A DNA stretch of 64,000 nt from Butyricicoccus_A sp963620595. Its GTDB lineage: Bacteria > Bacillota > Clostridia > Oscillospirales > Butyricicoccaceae. Shown here one piece after another: positions 44,513 to 52,629 of the stretch. Location: contig CAVFAY010000005.1 of assembly GCA_963620595.1 (NCBI GenBank), positions 60,028 through 124,027 on the forward strand, given 5' to 3'. Each line of letters begins with the position of its first letter. Position 1 is the first letter of the stretch. Both the position numbers and the translations under genes were made by a program. Below the pieces are notes generated by a model that was given only the letters and a program-made list of their open reading frames with translations, did no database searches and was not told where the DNA came from.

Positions 44513-44569
44513 TTGTTTCGGCAGGATGTGATTGGTATAATAGAAGCAAAAGAAATAAAAGCTGTCGAA
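44513..44569 (+). promoter_or_regulatory. Promoter of the KdpDE-like system, with a 0A box
   Basis: TTGTTT (44513-44518), 17-nt spacer, TATAAT (44536-44541) with a TGG extension. A perfect 0A box TGTCGAA sits at 44563-44569, about 20 nt downstream of the -10. The rest of the 284-nt gap from 44322 shows no gene. Confidence 0.6.
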
Positions 44570-44605
44570 CTCATTGGAACGCAGCTGAAAGAAGGGAAAT
44601 CCTGA

Positions 44606-46138
44606 ATGGATGAGAAAAAACGAAAGAAACGGCAGTCAGTTTTGATCAACCGAAAAAATGTTCTGAATCTGGTATTTACGCTTGGCATTGTTCTAGTGGC
44701 GTGTCTGGCGTCCTCGTTGCTGGTGCATTATTCCAAAAGCTCTGCCAATGTCACAGCAGTATTCACGCTGGCTGTTTTGTTGACAGCGCGGGTGACAGAT
44801 GGCTATGTTTGGGGAATTGTTGCCTCCATTATCGGCGTATTTGCGGTCAACTATGCGTTTACCGATCCGTTTTTTGCTTTTAATTTTACATCGGCGGGCT
44901 ATCCGATTATCTTTGCTTCCATGGCACTCATCGCCGTGGTGACCAGTGCGACGACAGGCAGCGTAAAATTACAGGCGTACCGAGCAAAGACGAGCGAAGA
45001 ACACACGCGACGGCTGTATGATTTTTCTCAAAAACTCGCCAATGCACAAAATGCTGATCAGATGATCGACTTGGCCATGCAGTATCTGCATGAACAGCTG
45101 GATTGTCCGGTTTTGTATTTAGAAGATGAAAACGATATTCGAGAAAATCGAGAGCGTGTGGTCGGAGAAATTGGTGGTTTTGTCTCGGATTCCATTGAGC
45201 ACAGTGCGATCTCCGATTGTTTCCATGAGGCGCACGATACCGGTGTTGGTACGGTACATTCGCCGTATGCACGCTTTCATTACATTCCGGTGCCGGGCAG
45301 CAACGGAATGCTGGGCTGTGTTGGCTTGCTATGGAGCGATGATCTGGCAAAGGAAGAGACCCAAGAGTATGTCAAAGCCATGCTGGCACAGACGGGTATC
45401 TCATTGGAACGGCAGCGTCTGGCAGAGGAGCGTAACCGCGCCGCGATGACTGCTGACAGAGAGAAGCTTCGGAGCAATTTGCTTCGCTCGATTTCACATG
45501 ATTTGCGCACGCCGCTGACTGGCATTATCGGCGCATCGGCGGCGATTGAAGAAAACGGCGAGAGCATCGGCGCGAAAGAAACACGTAAGCTCGCTGCTGA
45601 TATTCATGAGGATGCCGAATGGCTGCTGCACATGGTGGAAAATCTGCTGTCCGTCACGCGTGTTTCTCAGACGGCAGAACTGAAAAAGTCTGAAGAGGCA
45701 GCGGAAGAAGTGATTGTGGAGGCCGTATCACGATGCAAAAAGCGGTTTCCGAATGCACAAATTCGGGTAGATTTGCCTGAAGAAGATATGCTGTTTGTCC
45801 CGATGGATGCCACGCTTATCGTACAGGTGCTCATCAATCTTATGGAAAATGCGGTGCGCTACGCCCAGACGCCAATTGATATTGGTCTGTGCCGCAATGG
45901 AGATATGGCAGAGTTTTCTGTCAGAGATTTTGGACCGGGCATCTCGGAGGAGAAAAAACAACAGTTGTTTGACTCAGTGCAGGCGCAGCCGGACAGCCGC
46001 CGCGGCGGTTTGGGAATCGGTCTGACCCTGTGCCGTTCCATTATTTCTGCGCACGGCGGAACCATTTGGGAGGTCAACCATCCGGATGGCGGTGCACAGT
46101 TCTTATTTACCTTGCCGCTGGAGGAGGAAGAAAAATGA
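44606..46138 (+). CDS. KdpD-like sensor histidine kinase (short form)
   Basis: 510 residues. A basic N-terminus, then the DUF4118 membrane domain (four helices: LVFTLGIVLVACLASSLLVHY, VTAVFTLAVLLTARVTDGYVWGIVASIIGVFAVNYAFTDP, PIIFASMALIAVVTSATTGSV), a GAF-like region, HisKA with His near residue 298 (RSISHDLRTPLTGII), and HATPase (NLMENAVRYA, DFGPGISEEKKQQLF, GLGIGLTLCRSII). The cytosolic KdpD and USP domains found in full-length KdpD are absent. No kdpFABC follows, so the target need not be potassium transport. The stop overlaps the regulator start. Confidence 0.9.
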   Translation: MDEKKRKKRQSVLINRKNVLNLVFTLGIVLVACLASSLLVHYSKSSANVTAVFTLAVLLTARVTDGYVWGIVASIIGVFAVNYAFTDPFFAFNFTSAGYPIIFASMALIAVVTSATTGSVKLQAYRAKTSEEHTRRLYDFSQKLANAQNADQMIDLAMQYLHEQLDCPVLYLEDENDIRENRERVVGEIGGFVSDSIEHSAISDCFHEAHDTGVGTVHSPYARFHYIPVPGSNGMLGCVGLLWSDDLAKEETQEYVKAMLAQTGISLERQRLAEERNRAAMTADREKLRSNLLRSISHDLRTPLTGIIGASAAIEENGESIGAKETRKLAADIHEDAEWLLHMVENLLSVTRVSQTAELKKSEEAAEEVIVEAVSRCKKRFPNAQIRVDLPEEDMLFVPMDATLIVQVLINLMENAVRYAQTPIDIGLCRNGDMAEFSVRDFGPGISEEKKQQLFDSVQAQPDSRRGGLGIGLTLCRSIISAHGGTIWEVNHPDGGAQFLFTLPLEEEEK

Positions 46139-46833
46139 ATGGGGAGACCATTTTAATTGTAGAAGATGAGCAGCCGATTGCGCATGTGCTCATGACCATT
46201 TTATCCGCCAATGGATATCATACCCTACAGGCATCGACGGGTACGCTCGCGCGTTCCATCATCAATTCACATTGTCCGCGTCTGATTTTGCTGGATTTGG
46301 GTCTGCCGGATATGGATGGATTAGAATTGCTGCGCTGGCTGCGTGAATGGTCAGGGGTTCCTGTTCTGATTGTTTCTGCAAGAGAAGAAGAAAATCAGAA
46401 GGTAGAAGCCTTGGACGTTGGCGCAGACGATTATATTACCAAACCGTTTGGTACATCGGAGCTGCTTGCCCGCATTCGCACGGCGCTGCGTCATCAGGCA
46501 AAGCTGGAATCCGGCGAAGATATGCCGCGCGGCAGTTACAGTGTACGCGATCTGACCGTAGATTTTGAACGCCGCAGAGTTACACTGCGAGGAGAAGAAG
46601 TTCACCTGACACAGATCGAATACAAGATCGTTGAATTAATCGCCCGCCGCCCAGGACGTGTGCTGACCTATGATTATATCATCAGCCGCATCTGGGGCCC
46701 ATATGCTGTGGATAATAACCGCATTTTGCGCGTCAATATGGCACATATCCGCAGAAAATTAGAGGATAATCCGGCGGAGCCGTATTATATCCGAACTGAA
46801 ATTGGTGTGGGATATCGCATGGCAGAAGAATAA
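46135..46833 (+). CDS. KdpE-like OmpR-family response regulator
   Basis: 232 residues; the ATG overlaps the kinase stop (ATGA), and GAGGAGGAAG lies upstream. Receiver: acidic pair in VEDEQ, phospho-acceptor D54 (LLDLGLPDMDG), K in ITKPFG. C-terminal winged helix: VRDLTVDFERRRVTLRGEEVHLTQIEYKIVELIARRPGRVLTYDYIISRIWGPYAVDNNRILRVNMAHIRRKLEDNP. Its targets are unknown without a kdp operon nearby. A strong terminator follows. Confidence 0.92.
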   Translation: MNGETILIVEDEQPIAHVLMTILSANGYHTLQASTGTLARSIINSHCPRLILLDLGLPDMDGLELLRWLREWSGVPVLIVSAREEENQKVEALDVGADDYITKPFGTSELLARIRTALRHQAKLESGEDMPRGSYSVRDLTVDFERRRVTLRGEEVHLTQIEYKIVELIARRPGRVLTYDYIISRIWGPYAVDNNRILRVNMAHIRRKLEDNPAEPYYIRTEIGVGYRMAEE

Positions 46834-46839
46834 CACAAA

Positions 46840-46872
46840 AGCCTGAGAGATTTTTTCTCTCAGGCTCTTTTT
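46840..46872. terminator. Terminator after the two-component genes
   Basis: Stem AGCCTGAGAGA / TCTCTCAGGCT with a T5 loop, followed by CTTTTT; it is also positioned to serve the minus-strand gene ending at 46871. Confidence 0.88.
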
Positions 46873-47281
46873 ATGGTCGCAGTGGTTCCGGTCTTTCGTG
46901 GACAATCACAAGGATTCTGACGCGAGGTTTTTCCAGCTCACGCTTGATGGATTTGATGTATATATGGTATTGAAATTTTTCGACATACTGATGGTAGAGC
47001 TTGGCATCGGTTTTGTTGAGCTTTCCGATTTCATCGCCGTTTTCTGTGATGACGGTACAATTGGAACCGTTTGAGTCGCAGATGATGAAAACAGGCTGCT
47101 GTTTGGTGCAGGAATCAATGGTTTTCATGCGCTCGTGCTTGCCTGTGCCTTTGAGCTTCCAGATGAGATGGACGTCTCCATTTGCTGCGGGCTTGGGCAG
47201 ATATATCCCGGCAAAGACTCCATCTGTCCGCAGTTCAACCTCTGGATGGACAGATGACTCAATTGTCATTGTATGCTCCAT
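46871..47281 (-). CDS. Hypothetical protein
   Basis: 136 residues from ATG 47281 (MEHTMTIESSVHPEV), with GGAGGT upstream. It looks like a small beta-rich soluble protein (VFIICDSNGSNCTVITENGDEIGKLN) ending in a basic helical stretch (KSIKRELEKPRVRILVIV). No family recognised. It is preceded by a 150-nt AT-rich gap and ends at the terminator shared with the KdpE-like gene. Confidence 0.6.
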   Translation of the reverse strand: MEHTMTIESSVHPEVELRTDGVFAGIYLPKPAANGDVHLIWKLKGTGKHERMKTIDSCTKQQPVFIICDSNGSNCTVITENGDEIGKLNKTDAKLYHQYVEKFQYHIYIKSIKRELEKPRVRILVIVHERPEPLRP

Positions 47282-47460
47282 AAAACGACCTCCGTTTCTG
47301 TATGCTAACAAAAATATCATAGCATAAATTTCACTGTTATTCAATGATTTGGCATGAAATTTGCATAAAGAGTATGTATAACTTTGGTAAACGAATCTAT
47401 GAGATTTGAAAACACAGTTGAAGAAAATAGGTAGTTTTGTGCAAAATATTAAAAAAGAGA

Positions 47461-47491
47461 AAAGCCGAAGGATTTTTTCCTTCGACTTTTT
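47461..47491. terminator. Terminator of the 141-residue helical protein gene
   Basis: Stem AAAGCCGAAGGA / TCCTTCGACTTT with one mismatch and a T5 loop. A-rich left flank (T-tract on minus). Confidence 0.8.
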
Positions 47492-47497
47492 GTGCGC

Positions 47498-47923
47498 TCA
47501 CAAAAAAGATTTCATTTGTGTGATATTGGCGCGTTCGGTTGCCAGTAGCTTATCTGCCAGACGCGAAACAGCGGTATCCTGGACATCACAGCTGCGAATC
47601 GTCTGAATGCTTTTCGTCACACCCATCGTATTCCCCTGAATCATCATATCTGCAATATTGGATTCGGAAGAGTCCATCATGGTTTTTAGTCCGGATGTCA
47701 ATTCGCTTGACCATTTGGCAAACGTGCCTACATTTTCCGGTTCACCGCCGAGCTTTTGCAGCAGAGAATCGGCGGAAGCATGAATCTTTTTGTATTCCGT
47801 GCGCTGCTGCTCAAGTGCTTGACGGAATTCTCCATTGGTGTATGGCAACACCGAGTCGATGCCATCCGCACCCATTTCTGTTGTCTGGCGAATATGATTG
47901 AGCAGTGTGCAGTCATCCTTCAT
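47498..47923 (-). CDS. Ferritin-like helical protein, unknown function
   Basis: 141 residues from ATG 47923 (MKDDCTLLNHIRQTTEMG), with GAGGTG upstream. It is predicted as a four-helix bundle resembling the ferritin-like DUF2383-type group: DCTLLNHIRQTTEMGADGIDSVL, REALEQ-like FRQALEQQRTEYKKIHASADSLL, and a final helical pair ending LLATERANITQMKSFL. It lacks the full Glu/His di-iron set I would expect of a true ferritin, so it may be structural. Function is unknown. Confidence 0.6.
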   Translation of the reverse strand: MKDDCTLLNHIRQTTEMGADGIDSVLPYTNGEFRQALEQQRTEYKKIHASADSLLQKLGGEPENVGTFAKWSSELTSGLKTMMDSSESNIADMMIQGNTMGVTKSIQTIRSCDVQDTAVSRLADKLLATERANITQMKSFL

Positions 47924-47983
47924 CAATATTCTCACCTCAGAATCAGTATTGACCGACTGCACAAATATTATGCGTAAAACATA

Positions 47984-48913
47984 TTACTCGTTAAATAGCG
48001 GTGTGCTAAAATATCGTTCGGCAGTGTCTGGAAGAATGGTCACAACCGTTTTGCCTTTGCCGAGTTGTTTCGCGAGTCTGCGTGCTGCTGCAACGTTGCT
48101 GCCGCTCGAAATACCACACATCAAACCTTCCAGTCGCGCCAGATCCCTGGCGGTCTGCAATGCTTCTTCATCGGTTACAATTTCGATGTGGTCGTAGATC
48201 TGCGTGTTTAAAATATCCGGAATGAGCCCGTCCCCAATGCCCATCTGCAAGTGGGTGCCGACGGAACCTCCGGACAAAATCGCTGCATGTTCCGGTTCAA
48301 CTGCCCAAATTGTCATGTCTGGATGGACAGTACGCAACGCCTCACCAATACCGGTGATGGTGCCGCCGGTGCCGACACCGGAACAGAATCCATCGATACG
48401 GCTGTCCACCTGTTCCAAAATTTCCTGTGCCGTCTGGCTGCGCTGAATTTCTGCGTTCGCCGGATTGGCAAACTGCTGTGGTACAAAGACATGCGGATCT
48501 TCCTTTGCCATGCGCAGAGCAGTTTGAAGGCATTCATCAATACATGCGCCAATATCTCCATCATCGTGAATGAGAATTACTTGTGCGCCGTAATGGCGAA
48601 CCAGCTTGCGGCGTTCTTCGCTGACGGAATCCGGCATGATAATGATCGTGCGATAGCCGCGCACGGCACCGATAAGTGCTAAACCGATGCCTTGATTGCC
48701 GCTGGTCGGTTCGACGATAATAGAATCCGGATGAATCAGACCTTTCTTTTCTGCATCCGCAATCATGTTGAACGCAGTGCGCGTCTTAATGGATCCGCCG
48801 ACATTCAGACCCTCAAATTTCACCAAAATTTGTGCGCTGTCCGGTTCTGTCATGCGGGAGAGCCGAATCATTGGTGTATGTCCCATTGCTTCTAATACGT
48901 TGTTGTAAACCAT
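47984..48913 (-). CDS. cysK: PLP-dependent cysteine synthase family protein
   Basis: 309 residues from ATG 48913 (MVYNNVLEAMGHTPMIRL), chosen for GAGG spacing of 9 nt. It is a fold-type II PLP enzyme: the PLP-lysine region is NVGGSIKTRTAFNMI, the substrate loop PTSGNQGIGLALIG, and GVGTGGTITGIGEAL binds the phosphate. Most O-acetylserine sulfhydrylases have S-V-K-D-R and T-S-G-N-T; the Thr after Lys and Gln in the loop mark a variant subgroup. The reaction is probably O-acetylserine plus sulfide to cysteine, but another beta-substituted amino acid is possible. Confidence 0.85.
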   Translation of the reverse strand: MVYNNVLEAMGHTPMIRLSRMTEPDSAQILVKFEGLNVGGSIKTRTAFNMIADAEKKGLIHPDSIIVEPTSGNQGIGLALIGAVRGYRTIIIMPDSVSEERRKLVRHYGAQVILIHDDGDIGACIDECLQTALRMAKEDPHVFVPQQFANPANAEIQRSQTAQEILEQVDSRIDGFCSGVGTGGTITGIGEALRTVHPDMTIWAVEPEHAAILSGGSVGTHLQMGIGDGLIPDILNTQIYDHIEIVTDEEALQTARDLARLEGLMCGISSGSNVAAARRLAKQLGKGKTVVTILPDTAERYFSTPLFNE

Positions 48914-48933
48914 ATGAATCATCCTCGTATACA

Positions 48934-49021
48934 AAAGCCGAAATCTCTCTCGTTTTCGGCAAAAAAATGTGGTATTTTTACACTAGAGAATCATTATACC
49001 GGTTTTTAACAAGCATTGCAA
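48934..49021 (-). promoter_or_regulatory. Promoter and leader hairpin of cysK
   Basis: Minus-strand TTGCAA (49021-49016), 17-nt spacer, TATAAT (48998-48993). The leader then forms GCCGAAA / TTTCGGC (48961-48938) followed by TTTT immediately before the ribosome site, an attenuator-like layout. Confidence 0.55.
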
Positions 49022-49055
49022 GATGATATGGATAAAAATAAATCCTATTAAAATG

Positions 49056-50270
49056 CTAGGAATCCGAACTTCCTTTGGATTTTTCTGTATCTGTTGTATC
49101 ATATGTTTTGGGAATGGTCTTTGCAATAAGATATTTTCCGTAGGCATTTTCTGCAATGCTGCGAAGATTAGAGGGAGAGACATCGCAGCGGCTCGCCAGT
49201 GTGTGTTTATCTGCCATGGCTTGGGTATAATCGTCAAGCGGGATAACACGGTAGGAGCGGAATTTGCTGGACGTGCACACCAGCGGCATCACGCCGGGGT
49301 CTTCCACCGTTACTGTGCCGGATTCATCGCGGGTCAGTGTAACTTGCAGCATACCCTCTACAATGGTTTCCGCTTTGTTTTGACCGGAAATGAAATTTCC
49401 GAGGGAATAGATGCAAAATGCGCGGTTGCCGTTTTCCGATTTGACCCAGCCTGCCGGTTCACATACGTGCGGATGCGCACCGATGATAAGTGTTGCGCCG
49501 TTTTCCGTGAGAAATTCAGCGAGATCTTCCTGATCCTCGTTCGGGGTCTCGTGATATTCCTCTCCCCAATGCATGATGACAACAACAGCGTCACATTTTT
49601 TCTTGACGGCGGCCAATTCTGCCTTCATTGTATCCTTGTCGATAAGAGAGACGAGATCCGGATTGCTTTTCGGCAGTGTTGCGCCGTTTAATCCGTAAGT
49701 ATACGCGAGAAATCCCACTTTGATGCCGTTTCGCTTCAGGTATCGCACTGTAGCGCGGTCAGATGCATCGCGGCTGATACCAATACGGATGACGCCCTTG
49801 TCTGCCTGTGAATCCCAGTAATCCATGGTGTCATAGACAGCGCTGGACGTAGAATCCATGATATGATTATTTGCCTGAGAAATAACATCAAAACCAGCGT
49901 CAATGAGAGCATCTCCGCACGCTTGCGGCGTATTAAAACTTGGATAACCTTCTGCTTTGCCTTTGCCCAACGGAGATTCCTGATTGATGACCGCGATGTC
50001 CGCTGCCTGCACATACGGTTTGATTTTTGAATAAAATGGCGTGAAATCATAACCATTACTGGTTGAAGCATCCGCGAGCAGGGTGTTGTGCATGAGATTG
50101 TCACCAACTGCAATGAGAGATAGACTGCCGGGTTTTACCGTTTTTTTCTTGTTATCATTATTTGATAGAAAAGAGTGGGAGGATTTACTCTCCGACTGTT
50201 GCGATAGTGTTTGACGGGCACAGCTTATGCCGCGTGTGATGAGCAAAAAAAAACAAAACGGCAAGAACAA
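49056..50270 (-). CDS. CapA-family metallophosphatase-like protein (frameshifted at the N-terminus)
   Basis: The open frame covers 404 residues from a TTG at 50270 that has no ribosome site. The CapA fold begins at LSLIAVGDNLMHNTLLADA and continues through INQESPLG, VISQANNHIMDS, VVVIMHWGEEYHETPNEDQEDLAEFLTENGATLIIGAHPHVCEP and YSLGNFISGQ. In the family these residues hold a metal phosphatase-like site; relatives act in poly-gamma-glutamate capsule formation. The natural N-terminus is probably the basic tail and membrane helix encoded in another frame up to 50391, joined if one A of the nine-A run at 50245-50253 is removed. The protein would then be about 444 residues and membrane-anchored. 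Confidence 0.75.
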   Translation of the reverse strand: MFLPFCFFLLITRGISCARQTLSQQSESKSSHSFLSNNDNKKKTVKPGSLSLIAVGDNLMHNTLLADASTSNGYDFTPFYSKIKPYVQAADIAVINQESPLGKGKAEGYPSFNTPQACGDALIDAGFDVISQANNHIMDSTSSAVYDTMDYWDSQADKGVIRIGISRDASDRATVRYLKRNGIKVGFLAYTYGLNGATLPKSNPDLVSLIDKDTMKAELAAVKKKCDAVVVIMHWGEEYHETPNEDQEDLAEFLTENGATLIIGAHPHVCEPAGWVKSENGNRAFCIYSLGNFISGQNKAETIVEGMLQVTLTRDESGTVTVEDPGVMPLVCTSSKFRSYRVIPLDDYTQAMADKHTLASRCDVSPSNLRSIAENAYGKYLIAKTIPKTYDTTDTEKSKGSSDS

Positions 50271-50391
50271 AAAGGAGGCTGATGCGTCGGATCCGCCTGC
50301 GGCGTTTGCGCTTTTGGTGTGCGATTTTTCTGCGATGGGAAGATGAGCTTTGCTGATGAGTGGATGAGGGTTTGGGTGATTGCTGATTCAT
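50239..50391 (-). other. Displaced N-terminal coding segment of the CapA-like gene
   Basis: The frame from ATG 50391 encodes a Ser/Gln-rich start, a strongly basic stretch (KRKRRRRIRR) and a membrane helix (ISLLFVLAVLFFF), then leaves the CapA frame at the A9 run and stops at 50185 after IATVGE. With eight A instead of nine the helix continues as LLITRG into the CapA frame. This could be a genuine frameshift, slippage control or an assembly error. Confidence 0.7.
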
Positions 50392-50522
50392 AAATACACG
50401 CTCTTTTCAATTTGTTACTTTTAGTTTAACAAGAAACGACAGATTGTCAAGAAATAGTTTGTTTCGGCACAGTGCTTGACATAAAAGCATGTAAAAATAA
50501 CAGGGACAGTGTGTGGTAGCGG

Positions 50523-50551
50523 TTGACATTTGTTATATGATGTTTTACGAT
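50523..50551 (+). promoter_or_regulatory. Promoter of ppaC
   Basis: TTGACA (50523-50528), 17-nt spacer, TACGAT (50546-50551), about 40 nt before the start codon. Confidence 0.6.
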
Positions 50552-50593
50552 ATAACTATAGAGGTTGGGAATATACATACGGGAGGAAAACAA

Positions 50594-52255
50594 ATGAAGA
50601 TGAAGAATGCGATGCAGAGAAATATCTGTGTAATCGGACATAAAAATCCGGACACAGATTCCATCTGCTCTGCCATCGCCTATGCGAACCTGAAGAATTT
50701 GACTTCAGAGCGATCCTACGAGCCGAGAAGAGCGGGAGAGATCAACCAGGAAACAGCATTTGTTTTGCAGAAGTTTCATATGGAGCCGCCGGAGATGTGC
50801 TTGGACGTCCATGCTACGGTCAGCGATATTGACATTCGATATATTGACGGCGTAGATGGAAATATGACCCTGCGCCGCGCATGGGAGACGATGCGAGACC
50901 AAGACATCACTACACTGCCGATTACAACGAATGATAACAAGCCGGAAGGCTTGATTACCTTGAAGCGTCTGGCTATGGCAAACATGGACAGCTTGGATCC
51001 GCACGCGGTATCTAATGCCTGCACACCGATTGCCAATATTGTAGAAACACTGCACGGCACACTCATTACCGGCGATCATGATATGATTCTCGATCAGGGA
51101 AAGATTGTTATCGCAGCGGGCAGTCCGGAAGCAATGGAAAATATGGTAGATCCGGGAGATATTGTCTTGGTTGCAAACCGATATGAGGCGCAGCTGTGTG
51201 CGATTGAACTGGAAGCTGCGTGCTTGGTCGTATGCATGACGCCGAAAATCGCAAAGACCATTATCAAGATTGCCAAGGAACATAATTGCACAGTTATCAG
51301 CACACCATATGATACCTATGCGGCATCGTGTCTGATTAATCAGAGTATCCCGATTCGGCATCCGATGGCAAAGGCTATGATTTCTTTTCAGCTGGATACA
51401 CCGATTGAAGAAGCAAAGAAAATTATGGGTCGTGTGCGCCATAATTATTTTCCTGTCATGGATAAGCAGGGCTATTATCAGGGTGTTATCTCTCGTCGTA
51501 ACTTGCTGAATTTGCAGCGTAAACAGTTGATTCTCGTCGATCACAATGAGAAAACCCAGTGTGTGGACGGCTTTGAGGAAGCGGAAATTTTAGAGATTAT
51601 TGACCATCATCGCATTGGCAATCTGGAAACCAGCAGTCCGGTGTACTTCCGCAACCATCCAGTGGGCTGCACGGCAACGATCATCTATCAGATGTACAGG
51701 GAGAACGGCGTTGAAATTGAACCGAATATGGCAGGCATTTTGTGCAGTGCGATTTTATCGGATACGTTGATTTTCCGTTCACCGACTTGTACGGCACAGG
51801 ACGAATATGCAGCGCGTAAGCTCGCAGAAATTGCAGGCATTGACATCAATCAGTTTGCACAGGAGATGTTTGAAGCAGGCGAAAATCTACAGGAGCGCAC
51901 AGCCGAACAAGTGCTGACGCAGGATTATAAGATCTTTGCCAGCGGCGGCATTCGATTTGGTGTCGGCCAAGGCAGTTATGTCAGCGCGAAAAATCGCGAA
52001 ATGGCAAAGGAAATGCTCAATGGAGAAATGGAAAAGATATTGGCAAAAGAAAATGTGGATATGATTTTCTATCTTGTCACTAATATCCTCGACCAGTCCA
52101 GTGAGGTTCTGTTTGCTGGTAAGGATGCAGATGTCCTGCTCGGCACGGCATTTCATTGCACGGTGAAAAAAGGAGAACCACTATTGTTGAAAGATGTGGT
52201 TTCCCGGAAAAAGCAGTTCATTCCGGCAATGATTGGCGCCATTCAGAATCAATAA
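50594..52255 (+). CDS. ppaC: Manganese-dependent inorganic pyrophosphatase with CBS and DRTGG domains
   Basis: 553 residues from ATG 50594 with GGGAGG upstream. The DHH phosphoesterase half has HKNPDTDSICSA with the first metal ligands and IIDHHRIGN (DHH). A regulatory insert of about 240 residues contains one CBS domain, a DRTGG domain (around AGSPEAMENMVDPGDIVLVANRYEAQLCAI) and a second CBS (HPMAKAMISFQLDTPIEEAKKIMG). The DHHA2 domain forms the C-terminus, ending RKKQFIPAMI. Family II CBS-pyrophosphatases hydrolyse PPi and are inhibited by AMP/ADP and activated by ATP or diadenosine polyphosphates. Confidence 0.94.
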   Translation: MKMKNAMQRNICVIGHKNPDTDSICSAIAYANLKNLTSERSYEPRRAGEINQETAFVLQKFHMEPPEMCLDVHATVSDIDIRYIDGVDGNMTLRRAWETMRDQDITTLPITTNDNKPEGLITLKRLAMANMDSLDPHAVSNACTPIANIVETLHGTLITGDHDMILDQGKIVIAAGSPEAMENMVDPGDIVLVANRYEAQLCAIELEAACLVVCMTPKIAKTIIKIAKEHNCTVISTPYDTYAASCLINQSIPIRHPMAKAMISFQLDTPIEEAKKIMGRVRHNYFPVMDKQGYYQGVISRRNLLNLQRKQLILVDHNEKTQCVDGFEEAEILEIIDHHRIGNLETSSPVYFRNHPVGCTATIIYQMYRENGVEIEPNMAGILCSAILSDTLIFRSPTCTAQDEYAARKLAEIAGIDINQFAQEMFEAGENLQERTAEQVLTQDYKIFASGGIRFGVGQGSYVSAKNREMAKEMLNGEMEKILAKENVDMIFYLVTNILDQSSEVLFAGKDADVLLGTAFHCTVKKGEPLLLKDVVSRKKQFIPAMIGAIQNQ

Positions 52256-52263
52256 AAGCAAAA

Positions 52264-52306
52264 AAACAGCGCAGCAGGAGAGGCGTTTCTCCTGTCTGCG
52301 CTGTTT
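52264..52306 (+). terminator. Terminator of ppaC
   Basis: Long stem AAACAGCGCAG / CTGCGCTGTTT with an inner AGGAGA / TCTCCT helix. Confidence 0.88.
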
Positions 52307-52324
52307 ACTGTGCGCTTAAGCATG

Positions 52325-52364
52325 ACAAAAAAGAAATCCGCAGGCATGAAAACCTGCGGATTTT
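52325..52364. terminator. Terminator next to the tRNA-Ser 3' end
   Basis: Stem AAATCCGCAGG / CCTGCGGATTT with an 8-nt loop; on the minus strand it runs into eight bases rich in T. It is placed to end the minus-strand tRNA transcript, and so is chromosomal sequence from before integration. Confidence 0.8.
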
Positions 52365-52368
52365 GTTA

Positions 52369-52427
52369 TGGCGGAGAGGGCGGGATTCGAACCCGCGTGC
52401 GATTGCTCGCAAACTGATTTCGAGTCA
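52369..52427 (-). tRNA. tRNA-Ser(CGA) 3' half, ICE attachment-site remnant
   Basis: Read on the minus strand: anticodon stem-loop CTGA-CTCGAAA-TCAG (anticodon CGA), long class II variable arm TGCGA-GCAA-TCGCA, T-arm GCGGG-TTCGAAT-CCCGC, acceptor 3' strand CCTCTCC, discriminator G and encoded CCA. The 5' half (acceptor 5' strand and D-arm) is absent: upstream of CTGA the sequence no longer pairs (T-T where the fifth anticodon pair should be). This is what remains when an element integrates in the tRNA 3' end; the complete gene should be at the other junction. Confidence 0.8.
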
Positions 52428-52580
52428 GAGTCGCTATCCGGACTTTGAAGGAAAACAGCAGAAACTCACGGACAATATGAGAGTTTGCAAACCCTTGAAA
52501 AATCAGCATTTTTTCGCCCTTGAAGGTTGAAAATCCCGAAAGTCCAGACAGGGCAAGGAGTTCGAAAGAAATCCGGTTTT

Positions 52581-52629
52581 GGGGAGAAAAAAGCCCGTTG
52601 GGGAGAAGATGGGGAGAACTCGGGGAGAA
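52581..52629 (+). repeat. Four GGGGAGAA direct repeats near the attachment site
   Basis: Copies begin at 52581, 52600, 52611 and 52622 (steps 19, 11, 11). The last three are one helical turn apart. Position 150-200 bp inside the element from the tRNA core fits arm-type integrase or excisionase binding sites. The rest of 52428-52692 has no gene; it contains an inverted pair GGACTTT / AAAGTCC (about 52440 and 52541). Confidence 0.7.

Noticed and set aside
47345..47497. Possible small RNA gene in the gap
   Set aside because: AT-rich sequence with a terminator explains the gap; no promoter pair or conserved structure was visible.
50225..50410. A third open frame near the CapA N-terminus ending CSSHAA
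   Set aside because: It has no ribosome site and runs out of frame at the same A9 tract; the basic tail and membrane helix frame from 50391 explain the region better.
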